Translations under genes and position numbers: made by a program | Shown here: positions 33,270 through 44,400 of the stretch, piece by piece | How positions within the stretch are numbered: position 1 is the stretch's first letter | Layout: each line of letters starts with the position of its first letter | Notes under the pieces: model-generated | Seen by the model: only the letters and a program-made list of their open reading frames with translations | Database searches by the model: none | What the model was told of the DNA's origin: nothing | NCBI GenBank assembly: GCA_914767715.1 | Contig: OU612074.1 | Coordinates: 17,658,062 to 17,722,061 of the forward strand | Length of the DNA: 64,000 nt | From: Membranipora membranacea | Lineage: Eukaryota > Bryozoa > Gymnolaemata > Cheilostomatida > Membraniporidae | Direction of reading: 5' to 3'

Positions 33270-34810
33270 TATCATATACACAGAGGTATAAACAGTAATT
33301 ATCCGAGGATTGTGACACGCTCAACAACACTCATATTAAATGGTGAAGGTGAATTGAATATATGGTCAATCACACAATATCAATTATATACCTGTAATTG
33401 TTAAGAGGTGTACCTCCCAAATCATCAGTGACCAAGAACCAACCGGGATTCAATATCCTATATAGGCAATGTGACTGATTTTGCACTGATATAATGATCA
33501 AGTGTCTACCTTATAATTATATAAGATAATGATCTGCTGTAAGACTTTGCATTACGTTTTGATGCGATTAATAACAGCCGATGTAAATTACAGGTTATTA
33601 AAATCAGATTCACCAAAGTCTGATTGAAGTATTCTGACGCACAACATCATTTCTTATTTATATAACAATGCTCGGCGTTTCAAAAAGTTGCAAAACATTT
33701 TCTTTTGCCGGAAGATTTTTTATTAGCTTAGTCATGGCCCTGAATCAATGAAATGGTAATTCAGGTAATTACTAGCCTTGGTGATCACACTGGATGACAA
33801 TATACGCTTTTTGTATGCTTATCGCAATGAGCTATGTGTCATACAGTTTTTGATGACAAGTTTAAATTACATCGAGTCATAAGTGTGCGAAATCGCACTA
33901 AAAGTTATGACATACTGAGTTGTTGATTCACATTGGTCACAAGCCTTTTAACTGTTATGCCCTCTACATACGCTTGAGTCGAGAGGAGACTTTTACCCAA
34001 TTCCCACGGTTTGTGTTCCACATTCTAACCCATGTTGGGTTTCATAAACATACTTAGTGTTAAGACAGCACACCTGAATTCGCCTCAATTTTACACAAAG
34101 ACATTGAACTTGGCTTGTCTGCGATTGTCTTGATCATTGGCTTCCATGTGAATTCCATCAAGTTAGCGCCATCAGCAAACAAACAGTAATCAAGGATGAT
34201 CCAAACTGATAATACAGGTTCTCTGTTTATTTTGATGAATGAAGAGCTTGGCAGTTTGATCACGCCAAACCTTGAATACATCCCACACACCAAAAGCTGT
34301 TATTAACACTTAATTTTCTGACCTTTCCTTCAGTGAGCGCTGACTGCCTTCGTACCAGCTACCAGGTATAGGATGTTGGATGTTGTTGTGCGCTAAAAGT
34401 TTTAAGAAATGCAAATCAAATCGGTAAACATCCGCATTAAGAATTTGACGGCTTAATGTGAAGCAGCGGCACTAGGACGGAAACGATGCTGTCTGTCTGA
34501 AAATTATTCTTCATTTCAAGGTTATGATAATAATAAACAAATACTATACAAATATAATATGAATATAATATAAAATGAACACAAACTAACAAAAAAATGT
34601 TCAAAGATTGGAATCATGCGAGGTGAGCCAATGTTTAGCTGTAACTTTTTTTCTTCTATAGAAGAATAATTGTGAAAATAGAATTTTAAAAGACATTAAT
34701 TATTATTCACACTTTATTATTGAAATACGAAAGATTTCCAAATAACTAGCACCAACAGTCGGATGGAAGTGGTGTCTGATGGCTTTATTCTGACCTGATG
34801 TTGAGTAGAA
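33270..34810. other. Non-coding stretch upstream of the astacin gene
   Basis: Contains only short chance ORFs. It should include distal regulatory sequence of the minus-strand astacin gene, but no site is recognisable. Confidence 0.4.
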
Positions 34811-34816
34811 TTCACT

Positions 34817-34925
34817 AAAATAAGGTGTATCCATTGAATTCCATATCTGGAATAGCAGCATTAGCTTCTTTTTGAAAAACAATGGGTTCGCAAAAATAGC
34901 CAGTCCCTAGTAGCATTCTAGAAAG
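34817..34925 (+). repeat. Dispersed repeat, inverted copy at 43420-43515
   Basis: Words attccatatctggaatagca, ttgcaaaaatagccagtccc-like and ctagtag...ctagaaa match 43420-43515 on the other strand. About 100 bp each, family unknown. Confidence 0.6.
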
Positions 34926-35632
34926 CCAAAATAATAGATATTGAAGGCATTTTATTTTTGTTTGCAGTTTGGTAAACAAGTCAATTTACCAGGCTATATT
35001 ATTCATGCTAGTAGGGAAAACCAATCAGATCAATGTAAGATGAGTCCATGTGTTGAGTGATCTAAAACTGTATGAAGTGTTGATACTAATGCCATTCCAT
35101 GAGAAGATGTTATTTCAGTGGGTGTATCTCTTTGTAGATGGAGGAGGACTAGCTCAGAGTTTCATTGTAGGTACACTATCTCTGCTGCAATTGACAGCAG
35201 GTACCAGAAGAACAGTACAGAACTGAGTCTCCTGATTGTAAATGTACAAATCTTGTCTGGTCTCACCACCATATGGAGAGTATGTCAGGCCATCTCAAAC
35301 TCCACAAGCGTACGCAAAATAAAAAAACTCATTTCATTACAGTGGCACAATTCCCAGCAACCATAAACATATAAATACGTATTTGCTTCTCCTTTCTTTC
35401 AACATCGGTATAAAACGTTGTGCCAGTAATTAGAGCTAGCAAAAATTCTGGCAACTTCACTGTTATGCATCGACTGACGTCCCAGAAACAAACTTGAAAA
35501 AACTCAGGCTATCTATTTGTCAAATCTTCACAAGGGGTCAGCTGTAGCATTACTGAACTTTTGGACCGATTAAAGATGAGAAATTGTTTCAAGCAAACAT
35601 ACATTAATTGCCAAATGCCTGCTCAGGGTCAA

Positions 35633-35685
35633 ATACATGCCCCTAATTAATGAGTATAATATACTCATTAATTAGGGGCATGTAT
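35633..35685. repeat. Perfect 53-nt palindrome
   Basis: Two 26-nt arms, perfectly complementary, around a single central base at 35659. The arm contains cccctaattaatgagtat. A third partial copy of the arm word (taattaggggc) occurs at 35730-35750. Confidence 0.95.
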
Positions 35686-35756
35686 ATTTATATATTTATA
35701 TATTTATATATGTATAATTATATATATAATTAGGGGCATTAATTAGGGGCTTGTGT

Positions 35757-35887
35757 AATCAGGAAAATACACAAGCAGTTTATGGTTGTGAAGAAATTCA
35801 CATATATCACATAATAATATATTATATTATTATGTGATATATGTGAATTTCTTCACAACCATAAACTGCTTGTGTATTTTCCTGATT
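35757..35887. repeat. Perfect 131-nt palindrome
   Basis: Two 65-nt arms match perfectly as inverted repeats around one central base (35822). The outer end is aatcaggaaaatacacaagc. The near absence of a spacer makes a hairpin RNA or DNA cruciform possible. It could also be an assembly or replication fold-back product. Confidence 0.95.
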
Positions 35888-35889
35888 TT

Positions 35890-36830
35890 TTAAGTTGTTG
35901 TTTTACCATCACATGTCATTGAGAGTTAGCGACGTGGCTGTCTGACAGGGAGAGGACTGGAAGCGTTTGCGGTTTGCGCTTCTACCACAAGACATGATAT
36001 TAGAACGACAGTAATAAAGATCTAATATGCCTGATGTACAAACCGATGAGCACAACAGAACTCTCGAGACTGTCTGCTCTCCTGTGGTAAGCTATGAGCC
36101 GAGGCAAGTAAAAATAACATTAGTATGTAATATGAACATTGCTATGTATCTAGTCTGAGCCCCCCCCCCACCCCCCGCCCCAAGACTTTTGTTTGCCCAC
36201 CGCTCGACGCCCCCCCCCCCCTTATATGGCCTTCTCAGAGGAGAGAATTTTTAACGACCTACAACATCGAAAATAGCATTCCCAGCAAGCAAGGCACAAC
36301 TGGTTATCTCTTTGGCAGTTTGTAATTAGGATGCCTCAGAATACCAGCTGGAGTAAGGGAAGAAATTCAAGAGCCTCATTTAATACGATTCATATTGGGT
36401 GATTTCCCAATCATCAAACCTTGAAAGGAATCCATCATTGTAACCAAGGACGTAGGGCAAACTTCTGCTCGATCTCTCGATAAATGAGAAGATTATCAAA
36501 CGAACAATGCAGTATTTAGCTACACGACCCTGCATCCATCAGGAAAGAGTTGACAAGATTTTTGCTGCCGAAATTTAATTTTAAAGCCCTCTCTTGTACA
36601 CACCACTGTTCAAGGCCAATCTACAGGGGCGAAGTTTGGGGGCTAAAATATATTACGTGGTCTGTGGCCAAATTTTCGATGTTTTCTGGTGGTGTCTTTT
36701 ATTGAAAAAGGACATTGATTTTCCCTCACGATGAGTTTTCTCTCATCTGCGGACCAAAGTCTGTCTACCAATAGTGAGAGCTCTTCATCACTTACCTTGG
36801 CCGGTAATTTATCCAGGTGAGGAATACTAG
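35890..36830. other. Non-coding stretch with poly-C tracts
   Basis: Two C-rich tracts (about 36162-36180 and 36212-36221) in AT-rich sequence, no gene recognised. Confidence 0.5.
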
Positions 36831-36833
36831 CAT

Positions 36834-36911
36834 GCACTGATGGTCCAGTGGTTGAATTCTCGCCTGCCACGCTTAAGGCTGTGGATCAATGTTCAATTCC
36901 TGGTCAATGCA
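36834..36911 (+). pseudogene. tRNA-Gly(GCC) pseudogene
   Basis: The 5' half (gcactgatggtccagtggtt, ctcgcctgccacgc) is close to a normal tRNA-Gly, with anticodon GCC. The 3' side of the anticodon stem and the variable region are replaced by about 15 unrelated bases before the T arm and acceptor (tcaatgca), making it 78 nt with an unpaired stem. Confidence 0.7.
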
Positions 36912-37333
36912 ATTTTCGAGGGGACAAGATAAAGACAAAATAACAGAAAGGCAATCTCGTTTAATGATTGATCAACATGAGGAAGTCGTCATATATAGTT
37001 AATAGAAAAAAATAGGCTATTATACCCTGACACTGGCACCCATACAATCCATTTCCAAAATTGCAAAATCCTAGCCACAATAATAGGATAAATGGGTTCA
37101 AGAGCATTGATTTTTGCAGTTGTGCTCCCCTGTTAGATAGGAAACAACTCAGCAAGTTCTAAATATTCTCTGTTGTTAGTCCTTTGGTAAAGATAATACT
37201 AAATTGAAGCGATTTGACTTTCAAACACAGAAGTGCCCGTGCTGAACGATTGCTACTGGGAATAGCATTATTTTGTGGTGTGTCGTGTCCATTTCGCCTT
37301 AACATCAGTGAAACTATGATACCAAAACATGCT

Positions 37334-37459
37334 CTCCGGGATGGGGAATCGAACCCAGGTCTCCCGCGATCTGCTGAACATGTTGACAGGATATCCTGTT
37401 TTGCCACTCAGTTTCTATCAGACTTGACTTTAGGGATACTTACCACTATACTAACTGGA
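37334..37459 (-). pseudogene. tRNA-Asp intron-containing pseudogene (copy 4)
   Basis: T arm, variable region and 3' anticodon strand are intact, and the intron-like segment is present. The 5' acceptor strand no longer pairs well and the anticodon stem 5' side is damaged. It shares flanks with the copy at 16786 by the segmental duplication, and its upstream flank (ttttaagcagaaaat) also matches the flank of the intact copy at 6617-6744. Confidence 0.7.
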
Positions 37460-37865
37460 TTGGCTGTTAATTCTTATATGATTAGTGCATCTTTTTAAGC
37501 AGAAAATGCAAATTAAGCATGCATAATTGCTTCATCATACTATATGTGTTTGAGTGTTGTCATATGAAAGTGCTCAGTGGATAACCAACACAACAAAATG
37601 ATAGCCTCCATAATTGTAGTTTATCAAAGGTGTGACAATGTGCACTAAAACAGCCTGATATGCAGAAAAAGGTTAGCCGATGAAAGCTGCAGTGAGTTTT
37701 TCTTTACCAATGGAGTCTGTGATGACAACAGGCAATTGTAGCTAACAGTTTTCCTGTAGCAGACAGAGTAATGACAATTGCTTTACAAATATTGTTCTGA
37801 TAATAAAACACCATCTGTTTCTGATTTATTACCTCACAAAATTGATCAATTCTGGGCAAGGGAAG

Positions 37866-39765
37866 TGTCAGTACTGAAAATAGGAAATCCGGTGATGCTT
37901 CAATTTAGGTTCCGCAGATGCCAGATGGTACGATTTAGATGTTCATACAAATGTACCAAGTAGCTTCCATGGTATACAGCAATCACCAGAATTAGCTGCA
38001 AGCAACGTGACACAGAAGATATCCATCAAGGAAGTAATGATAACAACAGATTATGTGTAGCTGATGTCATAAACCATGACTGAAAGATGATCTTTTACAA
38101 CACACTACAAAAATAGAAGAGTAACTTCCTAGACTGAGTAGATACTAGACTGAGTGCCGATATCAATAAACAGCAATGGGGAAATACTATAGTATAACCA
38201 CAATAGTGACATTAATTGAGTTATGAGGAAATGTCGGTCAGCAAATAACCACATATTTTTAGAATAAATAGTGTTCCTTTTGTTAATATACCAATCAGAA
38301 TCCTGTATTTCTGACCCCTCCAAGCCTATATAGAGGAGGCCAGGGTCAAATTTTAAATAGCACAGACTTTTTAAGTATCATTTTTCTATACGGACCAATA
38401 GCCCAAGTAGTAGGTTCGATCCTCGTTGGAGCCTTGACGATTTTCTGTAATGAGTAAGTAATATATACTTATATATATTAGTTGTTGAAGTAAATTAAGT
38501 ATAACTCTAATCAGTTACTGTTGTTGTTAATTTCCTTTTGTAAATTGACAGTACGCTGGTGCTCATGCGTTAGGTCTAGAGTCTTAGAGTTCATAGAGTA
38601 CACTCAATAATCTACTGGAGTAAGCTGTGATTAATTGTTACTATAACAACACCCTGAAACAGGATTCAGAGTAACTTTAGGAGGTTTTATTATTTTGATT
38701 ACTGACTCACAAGAAAGCAGAGAAAGTACTCATATCAAGTTGGAAGTTATTGTGACCCACAGTTAAACGCAGGTAATTCGCGGCTGTGCTCATATCGAGT
38801 TTGAATCATAGATAGTATCATTGTGAATTACTGTTTAAGCAGGACAGAAAGAAGTAGTAATCATCTGCTTGGGGGTTAAATAGAGTTTCAGAATAATAGT
38901 TTTCAGAGTATCCTGTGTTTAAGGAGTTGTCGGCTCTTTGATTCAGGTAAGATAACTCTAATCCGGGGAAACAATTAGTTGAATATAGAATTTAGTATAA
39001 CTACAATTCCGAGTGACTAGAGATTGATTTCTCCTACATACAGGTTAAATTGGGTTGGAGTCTCTATCATTGTGCTAAGAGGCCTGTGATTCTGATAATC
39101 CGCTTTAATTACCTGATTTGGCTTCCAGGCACTATACAGAGATCAAACACATATTCAGAATATACTCAGATTTGAAGTGAGATATATTAATTGTTCCAGA
39201 TCGCAATTATAAGGTGTGATCGTTGAAGGCATCAAAGGTATATACGTTTATATACGATTTATCTTGACTTTGTGGTGCTAGAGCATTGTCTCAAAACTCG
39301 TCTAAAGTTTTTCTGTTAGAACAAGGCGTGGGTCTTAACGGGTTATCGGCAGGAATTTCTTTGAGCGTCTCTGGAGGAACATCCTCTAGATATCAAGGAA
39401 GATCAGACTCAATAAAAACCCCAAGAAAATTAGCCTTTCGGGGTAGTGGGAACCAGCTGCTCGTCACTAGAAATTGTAGTTACATACATGGTTAATACTT
39501 GACTTACCAATTGAGCTCATACGTTTGATAGATTCGAGTTGTCTTGTCCTTCATTGTTCAAGGAGAAGATAACTCCAAATTAGCACTAAAAATAGATATT
39601 ACACGACAAATTATTATTGAGCAGTAGCCTGAGTGCAAACCATTACTGGAACCATAGTGAGGACCAAATTAGGACAACATATACAATAATTAAGTATACA
39701 CATCATTTCCATTCCTCACAGCATATACTTTAGAAGTATATGCGGTATCATTTCCGTTCCTCACA
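37866..39765. mobile_element. 1.9-kb insertion with TG...CA ends and GAAG target duplication (LTR-like)
   Basis: Begins TGTCAGTACTG and ends TTCCTCACA. GAAG stands directly on both sides (37862-37865 and 39766-39769). The uninterrupted counterpart in copy A defines the empty site. TG...CA ends plus a 4-bp duplication fit a solitary LTR, though 1.9 kb is long for one. It has no coding capacity. A related diverged copy covers parts of 1-1140. Confidence 0.65.
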
Positions 39766-39839
39766 GAAGAAGTTGAGGAGATATTCACAATGAGTCAATG
39801 ATAATTTGAATTTGAATTCGTTTAAATAACCACATCAAC

Positions 39840-40708
39840 ACTGGTACTGATGTCCTTATCTATGAAGACAATCATCCTATTGAAGAAGGGTACAATTGAG
39901 ATGTCACTCAAGTTTAAAAATCTGGAATTTATTCTGACTCCAACAAGGTAAAGCTAGAAGGTCTCCATGTATGTCAATGTCTCCTGATACGTCCGCCTAT
40001 CAGTGGTCTATGATTGCTCTTAATACCTTTCCTGTAGAATGCAATGTTTTAAACCATGTAGAAATTCAGTTAATAAAAACATGAAACCATCATAATCAGA
40101 GCCCATTGGTTCCATTGATGGGAATTTATTAAGGAGAAAAATTTTCAGAATTTGTTGCCTTTTTCAATCATTTCAAACATGCTAAATATAGCGCTTACAT
40201 TCATGTGATAAGATGAATAGAATCTGCCGCTGACACCTCCCATAGATGAAGTCCTTGCTTGCACAGCAGTGGCTGGCACCATCCAAATTCACACTAGTCC
40301 AGATAAGCTCTATGCTGCTGTCTCTCTTCACCTGATATCTTTGAACTGTGTTATCTGCTACTACAATAAGGTCCCCTCGTGGACCGGAGTTGACACTTCG
40401 AATTAGAAAATCAAAATTCTTAGATGATTGAGTTTTTGAAACCTTATCGTACAAAGTTATAGACTGTCTGCCTCTACAAGCAAGATGGGTAAAGCAATCA
40501 GCGAGATAGGAAGCGTTGTTATCAGGTCAAAGGTGAAAAGTTCAACCCAAGTACTGAAGTCATTTGATACTCTAGCCACCCTTTTTTACAGCAGTCCATG
40601 TATCAAAACAAAGCACTCTCCAAACTGTGTCGTAACAGCAGCTGAGGTCATATGAGAAGGTGTCTTTAAGGTTTTCTCATTAGTGCTGAAGTCACCTGAA
40701 TATACAGT
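39840..40708 (-). pseudogene. TRIM propeller pseudogene (copy of exons 6 and 7)
   Basis: Minus strand. The stretch 40182-40454 is an open copy of the end of exon 6. Upstream part to 40708 is shifted by small indels (around 40465-40530), and the RING, B-boxes and coiled coil are absent. The exon 6 donor region reads cataagcg-like sequence instead of acggtaag, so splicing to the exon 7 copy (about 39900-40030) is lost. Not expected to be functional. Confidence 0.75.
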
Positions 40709-40724
40709 TTTCTGAGCTCTGATT

Positions 40725-40950
40725 TAGGCCTCAATTCGGAGTTGTCCTCTCTCCAGTTTGGTACTTTTAACCCACGCCGCATAGGAAAAATGTGCTGAAA
40801 CGAGGGTTATCTTGAAAACCGCTTATAAAAGGATAAAGATTATTTTTGATTCAGAATCTGCAACATTGGAAACTCATGTGGACATAGGTTGGGAAATAAT
40901 TTTGGTAATTGGATAGTCAATTATAGCATCTTCTGCCTGTTTTGCGGACA
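40725..40950 (+). repeat. Dispersed repeat, inverted copy of 28060-28290
   Basis: Same word order as the copy in the astacin intron. It starts just where the segmental duplication ends, so it may mark or have promoted that breakpoint. Confidence 0.6.
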
Positions 40951-41282
40951 ATTTGGTAGAATTTTTCATGAATTTCGTCACTAAAATTAAGATTTATCAA
41001 CATTCAAGCCTCTCAATGATTTGGAAACCCTGTCACAATTTTTCCTAGCCTTCTGGAAGGTGTGCAAAATAATAGATAGAGGGAAAAAGACATGGATCAC
41101 GCACTTGGCTGTGTATGTGGCAATTGCTAGGCAGCTCAGACATTATTATGAAATGCAGAGATAGAAAATTTACTTAATTATTTGACCATAAAACACAATC
41201 ATCAAAGTACGCCACTCTGAATAGCTTGACTACTACTTTGCGCTAACTTCATTGTCTTTGCAAAGCATGACACAGCTGAGTG

Positions 41283-41287
41283 TATAA
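41283..41287 (+). promoter_or_regulatory. Weak candidate TATA element of the multi-CUB gene
   Basis: TATAA in gtgtataaccg, 50 nt upstream of the start codon. Weak and possibly chance. Confidence 0.2.
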
Positions 41288-41336
41288 CCGCGCTGAAGTT
41301 TTTTTGTAGATTAGTCGTCACACTACCCTCAATATC

Positions 41337-41400
41337 ATGAGCTCGGAACTATGGATGCAGATTTTTGGTGTATTATTTGTAGCCAAGTGTCAAGTTTCAG
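41337..41400 (+). CDS. Multi-CUB gene exon 1: signal peptide
   Basis: ATG opens MSSELWMQIFGVLFVAKCQV, a typical signal peptide with hydrophobic core, ending in phase 1 at cag/gtgagt. The phase matches all downstream module exons. Confidence 0.7.
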
Positions 41401-44400
41401 GTGAGTACTCAGTAGTATATTTGTCATAGGTAGTCAGAGTTTCCGGCACACCTTTTCTTTTAATGAGCAACCCGGGACAGCCATAGCATAAAATCACACA
41501 CTAACTAAATATATCCACAAAAATATAATTCATTGAATTGATATTTAAGTATCTTTTATGTCACAAAATGCCAAGAAAATATTGAGGTCAGTATAAGAGC
41601 AGTGCTATAAATGAGCAGTTGTTACGTCCTGTATAATATATAGTTTAGTCAGCAGCCGTCGCTGCGGGATGGGTAACCTTGCGTTATATATATGATGATT
41701 GAATAACACATTAAAAGGTAACCTAGATAACCTCTCACTTCCTTTTCCCTGTTTTATTCCACATGCTAAATGGGTATACTCAGGACTCTGGATCTGAAGT
41801 AGGTTTACAATAACTTTGAGGTATTAAGTTATCACAATCAGGATCTTTTAACAAGTTTGCATAAAAAACATCTGCAGTGTCCTGCCAAAGAATGTATACA
41901 CACACACAGTAAGTAATTGAAAAATAATGAACCCCAGGTCAGTCAATTCAGGGTGTCTCATCCCCCCTTGGTCAATTCAATAAAAAATAACTCAGTTTAG
42001 GAGTTGCCTTCTGTCAATTGTTTGATGCAAGTTTTTTAAAATACTGTGCAGGTTCGACTAGCTGACTATTAAAGTTTTCTAGCCCCTGTGCTTGTTGGTT
42101 GTTTGGGTGTCATGCAAATTTTCCAGTAAAAGGTATTTCACTGACCGCTTCAAACTGAGGCTATGTCAAGGTCAATAAAACCAGAATGAGAATAAAAAAT
42201 TTGCAAAGATGACTTTACACTGACACACACTCCCCTTCATATACATGTATATCCACTGGCCCCTATGAACACTACTAATAATTAGTTGAGAAACCTAGGG
42301 CTGGTTGCTCACCTCACTCACAGGGATAGGCACATTATACTCATTGCCAGCCTACCCTACTACTCTACTGCGTTGCTCACTTCACTAGTCACACTCACTG
42401 TGTGTATCTCCTGGGCCAATTGGCTCGGACTTATATGCCTTTAATTTGACAATGTCTAGTATAATTAATATTGGGCATTGGGAAAGTAAAAGCATGTAAG
42501 TCCCAGGGGACCATGCTTTCAATATATTTGAAAATTTGTTTCTTATTTATAGCTATTTTCCCAGCCGGCAAGGCTTAGCCAGCAACCTTCTGTAGAGGTT
42601 GCCAATGGGCAGCTTTATTGTTGGCCAATATCCTCTGACATCACCTGTCTTTGATAGGTATGCCAGAGGAAGCCAGATATCCCCATTTCCCAGCAACAGA
42701 TATAAGTGGTTGTAGATGCTTCCGCTTTTATACTCTATTTTCTTGCCATTAGCGGTTGCAGAGATAACTTTTCTGGACTGACAACACACCAGAAAATGAC
42801 ACAATCCCAGACTGTCTGGGTCCGTCTGGGATAGCATCGGGAAAGTTTGACGCTTAAGAACTTTCCCGATGCTATTCCAGACGGACCTAGACAGACTGGG
42901 ATTGTCTCATTTTCTGGTTCAAATTGACTCGGATGGCTATCTGGGATGAATGTTATAATGAGACGGAATAAGCATCTGGGATGGCATAGTGTCATCTGGG
43001 ACAATGTGAACCAAGCATTAGAGGTCTAGGCTGAGTGTAAAAATGGTTGTCACGGTTAGGTCGATGTAATTTGCAGACCAAAGTAGCATTTGTCTCCCCT
43101 AGAGAAGTGCTTGTTTTTGAGATTGCTTTACATCCAGACACCAAGTAATCAAATAAGACATTAGCATCCTTATTTAATTCCTGTGAACCAGTATCACATC
43201 CAAGAAATTTGAAATAGGCAAATCACTGAATTAGATTCTTCTCTTAGAATGGAAATAGTATCATAGCGTTATACGTTTAGGACACTAAACACAGGGACCC
43301 ATCTGACTGTTATCTGATTGGCTGTCCCTATTAGCATGAATAGTTAGCCTGAGAAATTGTCTAGTTTACAAAATTGAAAACAGTAATTACACCCCATACA
43401 GTGTCGATGATTAGGGCATTTCTAGATTGCTACTAGGGACTGGCTATTTTTGCAAGCCCTTTGTTTTGCAAAAGAAAGCTGATGATGCTATTCCAGATAT
43501 GGAATTCAATGAGGCAAATACATGGCCATTGATTGAATCAATTGCTTCTGGCACCACTTAATACTCAACACAAAAAGTGGCGGTCAGGAAATGATACATT
43601 TGTTAAATTATGAATCAACATTTCTTGCTAAGTATCTAAATGCCTAAGGCTAAATGCCCTTAGCAAGGCAGAAGCCTTCTACTGACCCCACTCGGTCAGT
43701 ACCTCTTACTCCCTCTCCCACAGACCTTCTCGGTAATTTTATGAAATAAATAAATATAAATAATTTAACTATATAATCTTAATATCGAAATTGGATAGAG
43801 ACAGTTAATAATATCCCTGATATATCCTTCCCTGAGAAGGATATCAAACCTCTATTTAACTTCTTGAAGAGGTTGCTTAAATTCCCTTTTTGGCAACCTC
43901 TTCCAGCCTCTTCCGGTAACCTCTTTCCAACTCAATTTAGACAACTATTTGCCTGCTGGGTTTGAAGTTGAACAGTCTTCTGGATTCATTGGACTGGTTT
44001 CATTGGTAATAGTAGCCTGCATACTATTTTCAACTTTGGGTAGTATAAAATATAAACAGCCAGCCTAAAAGACGCAAGTTTTTTTGACAAGCTTTGCCTC
44101 CCCCCCCCCCCCCCTATAAACAGCTTGTTGAGACAAGTCATGTGCTTTACTTTCAATCTTGATTGTACCAAATACCCTTTACAAAAGCTTGATTTTTGAG
44201 AATCCTGGTTTTTTGGCGCCTAATATCTTAATTTCAATTTCTGGTAAAGGCTTGAAGTTTTCCGAGCATCCCAATATACAAGATTTTAAAGATATCTGAA
44301 TATGATGGTGAGCATCATTGTTGATTTAGCAATGAGGAAGCACTTTTAATCTTTGTTTTAAGACTATATCCCTCTATATTCTCGAGAACTGGTGCCTTGT

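Larger units (their letters stand above)
36965..40708 (-). repeat. Segmental duplication, copy B (inverted), interrupted by a 1.9-kb insertion
   Basis: Minus-strand copy of 15445-17325. It starts within TRIM exon 6 sequence at 40708 and ends at 36965. Sequence from 37866 to 39765 has no counterpart in copy A and is an insertion. Identity is high enough that a 90-codon piece of the propeller remains open. Confidence 0.8.

Noticed and set aside
38395-38450. tRNA-like ggttcgatcctcgttggagc
   Set aside because: Only a B-box/T-arm-like word is present and no cloverleaf forms; it lies inside the 1.9-kb insertion.
40182-40454. A second functional TRIM-like gene on the minus strand
   Set aside because: It is an inverted partial copy lacking RING, B-boxes and coiled coil, with upstream frameshifts and a lost donor.
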